Assembly (NCBI RefSeq): GCF_000344685.1
Contig: NW_006920414.1
Span: forward strand, 2,175,577-2,239,576
Reading direction: 5' to 3'
DNA: 64,000 bases
From: Gloeophyllum trabeum ATCC 11539
Taxonomy: Eukaryota; Basidiomycota; Agaricomycetes; Gloeophyllales; Gloeophyllaceae
Position 1 is the stretch's first letter. Each line of letters opens with the position of its first letter. Below, in pieces: positions 24,023 through 36,350 of this stretch. A program made the position numbers and the translations under genes. The notes beneath the pieces were generated by a model. That model saw only the letters and a list, made by a program, of their open reading frames with translations, was not told the DNA's origin and did no database searches.

Positions 24023-24417
24023 AACGACAAGCAAGTAGAGGACGAGGCTTGCATAGAGTGAGACGCGCAAGATGGCCGGGAAACGCGACCGTAATTGCGT
24101 CGCGGTGCAGAAGCGTGAGTGACGGCTGTGTGTGACCGCGACGCGTCCAGTGATTCTGACCACGTGAACTCCCGCTTTTGGATTTGTGGCGGAATGTGAC
24201 TGCAATGAGCGTCCGTCGCTGAAGTCGAACTGAAGGACCAACATAGTTCACCAGCATAGCAGTACAGTTGAGAAATTCTTATGGAATACAACGTGAATGA
24301 TTGACTACAAGAATATTGCGGGTAAAGTGCAATGCATGTGAGACGGGAATAAAATTTATCGGCCAGTCCAGCGAAAGCCGATAAACACTTGGCAAAGCTC
24401 TGCGTCTATTCGACGCC
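24023..24417. other. Intergenic region
   Basis: The interval is 395 bp upstream of the RTC4-domain gene and downstream of the RING gene stop. Its 5' part is open in the RTC4 frame but has no family similarity. No other signal is seen. Confidence 0.4.
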
Positions 24418-26280
24418 CTAGTCCTCGTCGTCGTCACTCTGGATCCAGGCTTCCGTGTCCGTGGTATCATACTCCTCCACTTCCTCCTCGGGGACCAGCC
24501 GCCACGCCTCGAACGTCTGTGTCCTGTGGTCATGGCGGACCCTCCACCTATCCGGCCTCTCGACAATATCACTCTCCACATGTTGCATGAACACCTCGCC
24601 CAGGATATCGTTCTCGTGTAGGTTGATGTTCCACCCCAGATACACCGTGTTCTCGCCGCCGTCGAGCATGGCGGTGATGCCCTGCTCGTGCGAGTACTGC
24701 ATCTGGTACATCTCGATCATGCCGAGCGTAGCGCCGCGCCGGAGGAGCGAGAGTGTCTCGTCGTCAAGGTCGTCCCAGAGGCCGAAGCCATCGTCGAGGT
24801 TGAGGTATACCGTCGGGGGAGCCCAGCGCGGTTCGATGTACGACCCCTCGTAGGCCTCTTCGTCGCTCTCCGTGCCGTATCCGGGCAGCGCGGCCCACAT
24901 GTCGCCCGCGTCGAACCCATCGTCCTCGCTGTCTTCATCCTCAAGGTCGTCATCTTCCGCGTCATCGAACATATCCTCGTCGTCCAGCTCTTCCTGGGTA
25001 GGGAAGATGCCCGCCCAGGGGTCAGCTTCGGGCGGCGGGCTCGGCCTATTCGCTTGCGACGGCGGCAGCTTGGACTTGGCGACGGCGGATGCGATAGCCT
25101 TGAGGATGAACAGCGGGACCGGTCTCTGGCGCACGGAGGCGCGGCATGAGGGGCAGGATTTGTGCCGGAATAAGATATAGTCGGGGTCGTCGTCGTCGTA
25201 CATGTCATCCTCGTGGGGAGGAGCAGAGCGGAACCAATTCTGTAGGCATCCTTGACAAAAAATATGCCCACATGGGGATACACTAGAGGGGAGGTTCATA
25301 CACCATGCGCGGAAGACGGGGAGACGGCGTACACAAAGGGCTGGACGAGGTACTCAAGGCATATCTGACATTGCAAATTGTTTTCGATGATGGATAGAAG
25401 CTTGAAAGGACGATTAAATAGGTCATCAAGGAGGACAACGTGATAAAAGCACCTCTTCTGACTTCTTGGACTTGGATTTGAGCTTCTCCATCTGTTGTCC
25501 TTGTTCCTTCTTCGACTGTAATAGAAAACGTTAATGGAGAGACCAGATGTTAGCAGTGGAACCTGGCACCTTATTCGCAGCGGTCAGCTCTTGCTTCGTT
25601 TCCTCGATAGCCTGGTTTCCATTAAAATCGATAGCACGCGTGTGTCACGGACACGGACTCACCTTGGTCTGCTTCCCTATAGTCTTCTTCATCGTGTGTA
25701 TTTGCTATATGCGCCGTTCTGCTAACTGTCGCAGCCACAACGCGGAGTCACTCACCTTCTTCAATGCCTCATTCTCAGCCTTCAGTCGAGCAAACTCAGC
25801 AGCTGCTAATGGCCCGGTGAACCCAGTTTGCCCAGGCCCCTCATCCTCAGTTAACGTGGCTGCAGCAGAACGCGCCGGTGAGACCCCCTTAGAGCGCCGT
25901 GGTGAATCCCTGGACACCGATCTCTCCCTCTTGGAGCTCTTTGCCTGAGCTGTTCCTTGTCGATGCCCGCTAGCGTTCTCCGGACGCGACTGAGACTTGG
26001 CACTATGCTTCGATCTATTCTTCCTGCCACGGTCGACGGGCGTCTCGTCAGTATTACTGGCTTGGGGACTGGACGCAGGGATGGAGGACCACATTGCGAA
26101 CAGAGCTTTCTTCTTCTTCTTTCCATTCTCCGTCGATGCGACCGCGTTCTGCGCGGTAGGCCTTGGCTCGGGCGAATGAGACTTGCGTCGGCGAGACGTT
26201 GATGCCTGCATCACTGTTGCTGTGGTCCTCGACCGATTGCTGCCTCCTGGGCGACGAGTGGGAATTTGCGAAGTACTCAT
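24418..26280 (-). CDS. RING-finger protein with coiled coil, probable E3 ubiquitin ligase
   Basis: Six exons: 26280..25756, 25704..25663, 25611..25570, 25515..25453, 25400..25333, 25282..24418; 534 aa. Residues 1-165 are disordered and basic. Residues 165-224, spread over three tiny exons (42, 42 and 63 nt), form a coiled coil (FARLKAENEALKK, TIGKQTK, EETKQELTAANK). The RING follows at 235-293: CQIC, then SPCGHIFCQGC, and the last Cys pair SCPSC at 290-293. The loop between ligands six and seven is expanded to about 30 residues and is very acidic (DDMYDDDDPDY). The C-terminal half is acidic (EDDDLEDEDSEDDGFD) and ends in SDDDED. Such RING proteins transfer ubiquitin; substrate and family name are not recognised. 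It shares a 368-bp divergent promoter with the Doa10 gene. Confidence 0.85.
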
Positions 26281-26648
26281 CGTGGATTTAAGTCGCGCTT
26301 CGTTGAAATTACGGTTCTAAGCGTCGTCGACAAGCCACCCTCACAGAACAATGCCGGTGAGTCGTGAGCAGCACCGAATTGGAATGTGGCAAGGCTCGGT
26401 CACGCGCTAAGCGTGAGCCGAGTATGTAGACTCCTTCCCAGTTTTCTTGTCGGTGGCTGCCGAGCGCGTGAGAGCTGGCGCTGCTTTAGGATCACCCTCC
26501 CGTCATCTCCTTTGGTCATCTCGTACATTGCTTCCTGCATCGCTGCAGCGCTCGGTTATTGTCGTACGCGCTTTCCTAGCCCTCTTTCTCCTCTTGACAC
26601 TCTTTCTTTCGCCTGTTACCGACTGGCTCCAACGACGATATCCGGTAG
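26281..26648. promoter_or_regulatory. Divergent promoter, RING gene / DOA10
   Basis: The 368 bp between two divergent start codons must hold the promoters of both ubiquitin-ligase genes. No clear TATA box is seen. A pyrimidine-rich leader (CTCTTTCTCCTCTTGACACT near 26583) precedes the Doa10 start. Confidence 0.5.
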
Positions 26649-29600
26649 ATGCACGAAGAGCAAGATACGTGCCGGATATGCAGCGCGCCAGCCGAACCCG
26701 ACCAGCCATTATTCCACCCCTGCAAATGCTCGGGGACGATACGCTACATCCACCAAGACTGCCTAACGACGTGGCTCGCACATAGCAAAAAGAAGACGTG
26801 CGATGTGTGCAAGCACCCGTACTCGTTCCAGAAGGTGTACGCGCCGGACATGCCGGAGCGACTGCCACCGCTGCTCGTGCTCAGGCGGCTCGCGCAGCAG
26901 GCGTTCTGGGGATTCTTATTCTGCGTACGTGCAGTGTTGGTAGCTATTGTGTGGCTCGTCATCCTACCCTGGGTGACTCTGTGGACATGGCGGATGTACT
27001 TTGCTATGGGAGAATCCACGGCATGGTGGATAGCCGACCGCCCAAGACCGCCTTCAAGCTATGCCTCAACCATATTCGACCGCTTTACTACCATTGATCG
27101 AAACGAGACCGCGCATTCTCTCAACGGTACGTCTATCTCGGAGCTGATGGCCCACCCGACCTGGCGCAACCTCTCGGCAGACATCTTCACCGGGCAGATC
27201 ATTGCCTGCCTGATCGTACTTGTCTTCGTGGCCGTCTTCCTGCTCCGGGAATGGATAGTTCAGAACGCGCGACCCGGCGTGCTTGAGGAAGAGGACGTAC
27301 ACGTACCGCTGCCCGAGCAACCGGCACCCGCGGTGGATCCTCCGGTGCCTGCTATTGAGCCTCTCCCGGCAGAGGAGCCGCCAGAAGCAATTCTCCGATA
27401 CGCGCAAGTGATGCCTAGCGGCCCTGCCTTCAACGTGGACACGGACACCGAGGACGACGACGACAGCCTCGAGCACGGGCGGGCGTCTGGGAAGCGGCTG
27501 CACAGGAGCGAGGGGAATGTTGCGAGGGCACGGGTGAGACACAGTCGCCGTAAGCGGGCCATGAAGCGACCCAGCACCTTTGTGGACGACGATTCGGACC
27601 AGGAAGATGAACCACCTGCACCTCGATTCCGCCATCCACATCCCGAACGTTTGTATGCCCGCGGATTGCCCAATAGAGAGGACAGGCCGGTTGTGCGCCC
27701 GAAGAGAATATTTGAACAGTCTCCACAGGGTCCTCCTCCCAGCGCGCCGTTTACATTCTCCATGCCGATCGACAAGGGTGCTATGATTCCTCGGAGTGCG
27801 TCCGAGCCCTCTCTCGAAACCCGCGGTGCTCGACCTTTTACGCTTCACCGTACCCTTGCGCCGACGTTTAGGTCGGAGGGTGCTGCCTCTCGCCCTCCGC
27901 GCCAAGACGATGACGATTCTCCAGAGCCAATCAAGTCAGAAGTTGAGACGCACGCTCTCGATACCCACGAGGATCTTATGCAGGGCGTGCAGTCGTTTAT
28001 GCTGGGGCATGATGTCCCTCGAGACTTCCTATCTAGGTTAGACTCCTACGTGCCAGTAGCGGGCCCTTCCTCCGCTGCAGAGACAAGAGGAAACACTGAT
28101 TCCACGACAGTCATGGGCAATCCCGAACCAGCATCAGCAGCATCCTCAGAGTCGTGGATCGACGTCTCGTCGCCCACCCCATTCTCGTTTGCACCTCCGA
28201 ATGCTGCGGCGGCGAGTCGCATGTTCGCGTCCAGCCCCGCGACGCCCCTGCCGTACCCCTTGACTTCGAGCCCTGGGGCAGGACCAAGTACACCGCGCCG
28301 GCCGCCACTACCGAGCGTCACCCTGTCGCCGGCGAACGGCGGTCGTGCGTCACCTCGGCTAGTCCCTCCCAGTCAGAAAGCCACTCCTCTCACTTCCCCT
28401 AGTCTAGCAACGTATCGCGCCCCTGAGGAGTTCGAGCAGGGATCTTCTCAGCTTATTGGCGGGTACTTCGACCCGCAGATGCTGGAGCCGGAGAAGACGT
28501 TGGACGAGGACGAGATAGTGACCGAGGAAGAACACGAACATTACTTCCGGCTGCCGGAGGAAGAGCAGCGGGACGTGCAACACGAGGATGGGGAGCACGA
28601 CCATGACCATGATGAGCATGAACACGACTTCACCCCTCCTCCCTCGAATGTGGAGTCTGATGAGGAAGAGGTAGATGGGGGCTTGGTCAGGGTGGACGTT
28701 CTGGATCCGGCGCGTAGAGATCATCACCGTGAGGAAAGGCAGGAGGCGGCGCAGCAGCCTGAAGCTCCCCCGCAACCCCAGGCGGCGCCTCCGCAAGGCG
28801 TTGACCCGAATGACTTACCTGAAGGCGATGCACAAGATGACATGGACGGCGCGATGGAAGGTGGGTGAGGACTACGCACTATTGCAGCAACATGGACTAA
28901 TAGCCTCAATTAGCCATCGGAATGCGTGGTCCGGTATACGGCGTACTTCAGAACGCCGCGCTTATGATCTTCATACTCGATACTACGATTGGCCTCGGTG
29001 TTTGGATACCGTTTACTATCGGGAAGTCCACCGCACTGCTTTGTGTACGTTAGGTTCGCGCTATCCCGATTCCGCTGCTTACTGACGTTCTATGGCAGAT
29101 GGACTTGCGAAGGCTCATTCATATCATTCATTCGCCGATCCGTGCTATGCGTCTTATCACCGATCCCGTTGTCGATCTCTCCTTATTCGTGTTAGCTAAA
29201 TGGGTTGTGTCGCCGATCCTCAGCATCGTGAGTGTGGTGGCTCAGATTGGTTCGTGCTCCGTACTAAGCACAAATCTCTAGATCGATGGAAACCAATACT
29301 TGAAATATGGCACTTCTATGGTATTTCATAAAGGCTTCCGTAAGTAATAGAATCGTTGACTCATCCTTTACAGTTGAGCGGCCTGGCGCAAAACGCAAAG
29401 GCAACCAACACTACGACGGTTTCCAGCCCTAGCGTACCTGCGCTCACTTACGCTGCGATCGACCGATTATTGGAGTCGAACTCCGCGGTCGTGCGTGCCG
29501 CCGAGCCATACTTCGCTGCGTTCGGGCTGTGGGTACGGGAGACAGCAGCCAAATTCCAGGACACATGGGTTCGTCTAGCAATGGGAGACGGCATACCCGA

Positions 29601-31764
29601 GAGGGTCTTTGCAGTCGGGCTAGGCTACATAGTTATTGGAGTATACTATACGCTCTACTTGAATGTTCTCAGCTCGGGGAGCGCACAAAGTGCTGGGCGA
29701 GCAATCCGTGGGGTGGTCCGCCAGCAGCTGCTCATTGTGAAGGTACGCCGGAGTGCACTCTTATTTAGAGTCTTAACTCAGCTCCCTTCCAGATGGCCAG
29801 CTTCATCACCATCGAGTTAGTCATCTTCCCTCTGGGATGCGGCCTGGTGCTGGATTTGTGTACCATCTGGCTGTTTCCCGAGGCTACTCTGCAGACACGC
29901 GCTATGTTCTTCCGTTCAGCGCCTGTGACAGCGACATTTTACCATTGGGTCGTCGGCACCATGTTCATGTGAGCCCTACACCTTGCAAGTGTGTCTCCTT
30001 TCTGTCTCACCAGATTTCTTCAGGTATCAATTTGCCGTGTTGCTGGCTGGATGCAGAAGCATCATGCGTCCGGGTGCTATGTGGTTTATCAAGGACCCAC
30101 AGGACCAGAACTACCACCCTATCCGCGATATCTTGGAAAGGCCATCCTTCACTCAGTTACGAAAGCTCTTCGTTAGTGCTGTTATGTATGCAGTCGTCAT
30201 TGCCTTTGGCGTTGCCACGGTTTCCGCGTTGGTTCTCGTTGCAAGCAAGTCCACCCTCCCGTTAAGATGGAGGATCCGGTGAGTAGTCCAGTCCGTGCCG
30301 GATACGGTTGCATCAGCTGATGCTATTATTTAATCAGACAACCATTGTCGGACGTTCCAATAGATCTTCTGTTTCTGCATATCGTGCTTCCGTACACCAT
30401 GGATTACTTCCGTCCAAACAAGGCGCTCGGAAAAGCTGCGAACGCGGGATGGAAGTATGCTGCAGCTAGGTTGCGATTGACGTCTTACATGTTCGGGGAA
30501 CGCGTCCCTAGCGAAGAATACACCCCGAAGAACCGCTTTGGTCTACAGGGCCTGACGAAGATGGAGGTGGTTGAGGAAGGCATTCGCGACGGACATTTTA
30601 GGCGCGTCCCTGCAGATGATAATATTGCCCTGCCGAGAGAAATGAGGGCTACGGCGGAAGTCACTGAACATGGTGAACCCGCCAATGAGGAGGCTGCCCG
30701 TCTGATCAAAGTGCAAAATGAGGAAGCTCAGAAGGCCAAGAGGAATCCCAAGACAGATTACACCATCGTATACATCCCGCCCAATTTCCGGACTCGCATA
30801 CTCACCTTCATCTTCGTGGCTTGGTTAGCGGTATGCGCGGGTGTCGCTGCCGTGTTCATTGTACCGATCCAGCTGGGGAGATTGTTCTTCGGCGTTTTCA
30901 TCGAACGGGAAGTCCACGACGGGTATAGCTTCTTGTTTGGGTTCTACCTCTTATGGGGCTGCTACCTCGTGGGTTACGCAGTGGACAGGCTAGACAAGCG
31001 TAGGCAAAGGAGAGGCGGCGAAGAGCCACGAGCTGAATGGCCGCTCTATCTGCTGAAGCGTACGTTGCTCTGGCTCTCGAAGATCGCATACATGGTCTTC
31101 ACTCTGGGGATTGTCTTGCCTATCTTGATCGCGCTTGTGTTCGAGTTCTATCTGATCCTACCTTTCCGGTACACTGTGGATCCTGCCTTCGTGCCCCGGA
31201 TCCGTCTGGTAGATATGTGGGCACTCGGGCTTGTATACGCGAAGATCGCCATCCGGGCGCAGAGAGCGCATCCGCCAGATCATCGCTTCTTCGCAGGATT
31301 CGCCAATGTAAGTCTTTCCCTATCCGTTTCCTTGCAATTATGCTGAGTTCGTGAATAACCAGATTACTCGCAACGGATGGACCCATCCTGACCCCGTCAA
31401 GGCCACCAAGGAAGTCATTGCCCCTCTCACAGGAGCGCTACTGGCAGCACTTTTGTGCCCCATCGGGGTAGACTGGCTATGCAGACGGTTGCTCAGCCTG
31501 CCATTGGACAACCGCTTCCTTTGTGAGTGTTCCATTATCATGAGCAGTGCAAGAAGCTGACTCGGTGACATAGTCATGCACGTCTATCCAGGCATCTTCG
31601 GCGTGATCGGGTTGTCCCGTCTTGCTAACAACGCTTGGGTTGCGCTGTCTGCATGGTCGCAGACGATCAGGGATAAAGAATTTTTGGTCGAGATGCGACT
31701 GCAAAATATGGAGCCTGAATCACCGGCACAATCGACTCCTACACCAGAACCGACGAGTAGTTGA
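26649..31764 (+). CDS. SSM4: ER membrane E3 ubiquitin ligase Doa10/SSM4 (MARCH6/TEB4)
   Basis: Ten exons: 26649..28860, 28914..29044, 29099..29227, 29282..29320, 29374..29742, 29793..29968, 30024..30278, 30338..31307, 31363..31522, 31574..31764; 1543 aa. An N-terminal RING-CH finger (C4HC3) is at residues 8-54: CRIC, PCKCSG, H35, C38, then CDVC. Many membrane segments follow, with an acidic cytosolic region in exon 1. The TEB4 region is recognisable (RPGAMWFIKDPQDQN, then HPIRDILERPSF), as is the C-terminal motif DKEFLVEMRLQN. Doa10 ubiquitinates misfolded or short-lived ER, nuclear-envelope and cytosolic proteins (ERAD-C). The 39-nt exon at 29282..29320 is inferred because it splits an otherwise 146-nt intron into two of normal length (54 and 53 nt) and stays in phase; it could instead be intronic. 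Confidence 0.95.
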
Positions 31765-31940
31765 TGATTGGAGGGAATAATCATAATACACCTACATGTA
31801 CCGCTGCTCGCATACTAGCATTGTAACTTTGGACTACATAATTTATTCAGAATCTAATCGTGTTACGAGTCCTCATCGTACATCTACAACTTTCCTGGAC
31901 CGCAGGATCTTCAGAGGCTGCTGGCCTGCTGGGTACGTAC

Positions 31941-33026
31941 TCATATAGACAGCTTTTCGGTTTGATCCACTAATGAATTCTCCGACTTCACGACTTCCTG
32001 TGCCTGCTCAGATTGTAAAGGCTGCACTGCAAGTGCGTCCGGGTTTCCTCCAGTCATTCCCTCGACCGTGACTGCAGCCTCCTCCTGTAGCTTATCGTAT
32101 TCCGGATCCGGGCTATCCCACTCCGGCAAGGGAACTCGATTCTTGCCCTCGATGCGTTCCACTTTCTTGAAGAAAGATGGTTCCAAGTACCCTTTCGCAT
32201 TCCCTGGGGTCAAGACGACGCCGTTTTCGGACAGGAAGAACTCGATCCCGGCATCGATCGCTTTCTGTACGTTGATGTAGATGAGGATTTGTGAAGACCT
32301 GCGCATGCCTGAGTGAAATAACAGGTCGATTCAAGGTTTTCCGTGCAATGAAGCCTTGCCTACCGCTGAGGACACCGGATCCAGGGACGCCCTGTGCGAG
32401 GTGAATATGGTTTCGTCTCATCTTCGATAATCCCTTCTGAGCTATCGGTATGCACTGTCAGTGTGAACGAGAGAACCTCGTAAACATGTCCAACCTATCA
32501 GCGACCATGCTTCAAGAGTCGTTCCATGCACAGCGATACCGGTGGGTATGTCCCATGCCGACGTAATGCGCTTCATATCAACTGCCACTGTCTGAAGAAT
32601 TCATCTGAGAAATGTGCGAAATGTATCGGTAATGGGGCATATTAACCTTGATGGAGTGACCCTGGTTCGCTCGTATCCACCATACCTCTTCGTTCGTCGG
32701 GGACTTGGGATCCGGTTCCTTCACCATCTTGTATCTCTGTTTGTCATTGTTCTTCACAATATTTTCTACCGTCTCGAAATCCACGCCCTGGAATTTCTTC
32801 GAGGCTAGCTAGGACAGCGGAGTCTATCATTTCTAGGATGAACGGAGGATATGATTGCAAAGCTCACGATGTCGGATACTCTTACATAGCCGTCAGGACG
32901 CATCTCAATCTTCTCGGACTGTGCACCGTGTCTGAGAATCCACGACAACGTCTTGCTGACTCGGATTTCGGGTGAGTCTCTGGGATTGCCTCTCATCCTG
33001 CCGCCCTTCTTGGATGATCCCTCCAT
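31941..33026 (-). CDS. TPT1: tRNA 2'-phosphotransferase (Tpt1/KptA)
   Basis: Five exons: 33026..32868, 32808..32647, 32591..32495, 32441..32364, 32308..31941; 287 aa. Tpt1 moves the 2'-phosphate left at tRNA splice junctions to NAD+, finishing tRNA splicing. Family motifs appear in order: SKTLSWILRHGA (first catalytic Arg-His region), MRPDGYVRVSDI, FETVENIVKNNDKQRYKM, IRANQGHSI, GIAVHGTTLEAW, KGLSKMRRNHIHLA and SSQILIYINVQKAIDAGI, followed by SENGVVLTPG. About 80 C-terminal residues (EEAAVTVEG onward) are a low-complexity extension not needed for catalysis. The gene lies between two ubiquitin-ligase genes, convergent with Doa10 and divergent from Tul1. An intron-containing tRNA-Pro, a natural substrate class, is at 56.7 kb. 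Confidence 0.95.
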
Positions 33027-33378
33027 GTCAAACTCGCGAGATTTGAGGGACAAGCGGAAATCAGCCAGAGAATAGAAGATGGGCCCGCCTGGCCTTGAGA
33101 AATGCTTGAGGTAAGGGAGGCTACAACGCATACACTGAAGCAGTGGCAGCCACAGTGATCGAAGATTATCCGACAGATATTTTGGCTTGATTTGGAAACT
33201 GACCTGCCATCCTGGGTTCCCCCATTGTCGCTGCCACAGCACCCCGCCACCGAGAGGCGAGAGCGCGTGCCAGTTACGTTCGACGAACCGCTGTCCTTCA
33301 CACAGCACACAGTCTGGTATTCCTTGAGCGAGAAGTCAACGTAACAATCTGTACTTTCCTCGACTATCCTCCCAATTC
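33027..33378. promoter_or_regulatory. Divergent promoter, TPT1 / TUL1
   Basis: 352 bp between divergent start codons. No distinct core motif is seen. The TPT1-side frame stays open for a while upstream without family similarity. Confidence 0.4.
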
Positions 33379-36350
33379 ATGAACGCGGGGGGTCTTGGAG
33401 AGACTCGGGAACGAGACGAAGAAACCGCTCCAGGCAACAACCCTGTTGAAGCACAGCGACCACGGAACTCGATCTCGTCATTCATATTCATATCCTTTAT
33501 TCTATTTCTCTTAACGAACCATAATGGTGCGGAACTAGTAGCTCAGAACCAGTACCGGGATGCGCTGCGGTCGTATAACTGGCAGCTGGGGAACTATTCG
33601 GCGTGGCTGAACGGAACGGAGAGTAATTTCACTCTGGTGAGCGCAATGTTGAAGTGGAATATCGCATTGGATTCAAAGGAACGAATGACCTAGCCAGAGA
33701 CCGAGCCTTTGCTGGAACCTCTGATCCACTCTTTCGTTGCTCCGGGGAATGAGCTGAATCCGTCCACGTCCTCGTACTACTCTAATATCACCGGATACAT
33801 CCAATGCACTCTCCATTTCCACAACATCACCACTCCACATTCGTTCAATAGCTCCGAAATGCCCTTGCCAGCATGGGCGCCGCTGGCGGACAGCCTCATG
33901 AAAGGTGCGAATATGACTGAACTCGTCGAAAGAGTGAGTGTGGGCGGGTGGAATCTGTCTGCGCCGAAGAAGCTAGGATGGAATGGCGCTGAGAAGTTCG
34001 CTCCGACGAGCTGGCGGTTCAATTCATCGACGCCTCGGGAGGATGTCGCTATGGTCCATGTAAGCTGCTCTTTCGAATTTCGCGCCCCATAACTCTTACG
34101 TGTGTGTAGGGACGTATGGATATGACAGACCCCAACACGGGCGCAGAGTTCCGCCTGACATTCGAAGGAGTGCATTTCCTGAAGAACGGTTCGGTATACG
34201 GACTGGCGGAACCGGGAGAGTATGTACTTCAGCGGTTGTGCTGCTGTTCACAACTCATGCCTTATACTGGCTCAGCATCAGCCCTGATATCCGACTGTTG
34301 CCTGGTGTTGTCCCGCAACCGTACAAAAATCTTACGGCGCAGCTAGTGGAACCTGAGATGGCGAGGCGGGTCGCGCGGCTCCAGGCTCAGCTCGATAGCG
34401 GGACGATGGACTTCAGCGTCATAAACGGTGAGCTTGTGTACTGTTCTCTCTCATCGATATCGCGCATCTGACATGCCAGAAGACGATCAATCGCAGTCGC
34501 GCCCTCGCTGCTCGCTCACTCTCTTCATGCAATTGAAGCCTACCTCTATTCCTCGCGACCGCATGAGAGAGCTGGAAGCAGAGATGCTCAATCCTACCGG
34601 TATCACGACCGTGAAGGACCCCGGAATTAAGATCGAGGGGGTTCTGGTGAGCAAAGAATGCGGATTTGTATGGGAACTGCAGGACGGCGAAGGCGTGAGG
34701 AGTGCTGCTTGGTTCAGAATGGTCACTACATGTAGGCTGTCGTTTGTGAGAAATGCTAGAGTGTTGCTGACATCCTTGGCTTGTAGATGCGGGGATTGCA
34801 GCGCTCGTGTACCTGTGCCTGCTCGGCCTTCTCGCACGTCAAATGAATGTATCAAATACGCCGACCAACTTGTCCCGGCTGTCTCGGTGGTCCTTCTTGA
34901 CGCAGGCCTTAGCCGATTCAATATTCTTTGCTGGGGTAAATTTTTACCTAGCACGACATTCTTTACCAGCCATTATCTCAATACGCTCCTTCTAGCATAT
35001 TACCTTCGCTGTAGTCACCGAAGGGAAGCCGTCCGTCTCTTTGGCCGCTCCTGCATTCCTAGCGTGTCTCTTGTTCGTTTACGAGGCGGTATGCAAATCT
35101 CAGTCAGGCACGTCCCTTGCAGCTCTCCTGACGTTCTTTCCCCTTCCAGCAATTTGCCATCTTGATCTTCCAGATCCAGGCTCCAGAGGACTCCGCGCCT
35201 GTACCGGCTCCTGCCGCAGCTAGGCAAGCAGGAGAATCCGGGGATGCGAGCCAACAGAGCGAGCCCGGCGTACCCTCCCCCAACGTTAGTTCGGCGCCAT
35301 CTCTCTCGGATCGTATCCGATCGATATACTCTCGAGTGACATCCCATCCTCAATTCAAGCTATGTGAGTGCATAGTTCAGCAGCGGTGAGACTGGCCGCT
35401 CATGTGTCTCAGGGTTCACGCTTGCTGTTTTCATCGTTTTCGTCATACGTATAAGTATCTACCCCCCGCTGGCACTGTTTGTGTTGGGAGGTATGTATGC
35501 CGGCTTGTGGATTCCTCAGATCTACCGCTCCGCCAGGAGGGGACGGACGAGTGGCATGAATATGGAGTATTTGGTGGGAACGACGATATTGCGGCTGGCT
35601 ATTGCGTATTGTAAGTCGCGTTTCCTGGCTGCGAAGAAAATATTTGACACCGCATCCCTTGACAGACTTCTTAGCCTACAAGGGTAATATCTTGGATATA
35701 GAAGCAAAGGGTAAGTTACGATTAGCCTCGTTGCCTACCCCATTAACTCGGTTTGTACAGAGTGGTTCTGGCCCTTGGCGGCTGTTCTCGTTGCAGAAGT
35801 CCTCGTCATCCGTTTGCAGGAATTATTCGGACCCGCTTTCTTCCTCCCGAAACGGCTCTCAAATGTTCCCACTTACGACTACCACCCTCCCATACCTCTG
35901 CCAGACCCCGAGGCACCGGAGCAGTCCTTGGGAGACTGTGCCATATGCATGGACGCTATCCTCGTTGACCCGGTCAATTCGAAGAGAGCTAGGTCTAGCG
36001 ATGGTAAGGAGCCTGGGGACTTGGACCTGGGTGGCTTGCTGAATAGGGTGAGCCGGGGTGCATCCGGCGGGAGGAAGAATTATAGTTTGGCGCCGTGTCA
36101 TCATTTGTTCGTGAGTAGTGTTGTCGGTCGGTACTGATTTCCATGATACTTACGCGATGAATTTGCGTAGCACACAGAGTGTCTTGAAAGGGTACGTGGC
36201 TTGTTTGTATCTCATATTCGTGGCACTGAATAAAATAATCCAGTGGTTGGCCATCAAGGTATGTCTTGTATCGCACGGGATCTGCATATATGCTGAGCAT
36301 TCGAGAAGAACATATGTCCTCAATGTCGGAGACCTCTTCCTCCTCTGTAA
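33379..36350 (+). CDS. TUL1: Golgi/DSC transmembrane E3 ubiquitin ligase (Tul1/Dsc1-like)
   Basis: Fourteen exons: 33379..33636, 33694..34059, 34110..34219, 34276..34427, 34480..34731, 34787..34935, 34996..35088, 35150..35363, 35413..35610, 35666..35710, 35761..36110, 36171..36191, 36244..36258, 36306..36350; 755 aa, phases all close. An N-terminal membrane segment (FIFISFILFLL) is followed by a lumenal domain rich in N-glycosylation sites (NYSAWLNGTESNFT), several membrane helices, and a C-terminal RING-H2: CAICMDAIL, then APCHHLFHTECLERWLAIK, ending NICPQCRRPLPPL. This is the Tul1/Dsc1 architecture, a ligase that sorts or degrades Golgi and endosomal membrane proteins and, in some fungi, activates SREBP. 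The three last exons are only 21, 15 and 45 nt and split the RING, so automated models may lose the finger. Confidence 0.93.

Noticed and set aside
24023..24244. 74-residue N-terminal extension of the RTC4-domain protein
   Set aside because: Open in frame and starts with ATG, but contains a hydrophobic stretch unlike the rest of the disordered arm. The ATG at 24022 gives a better N-terminus.
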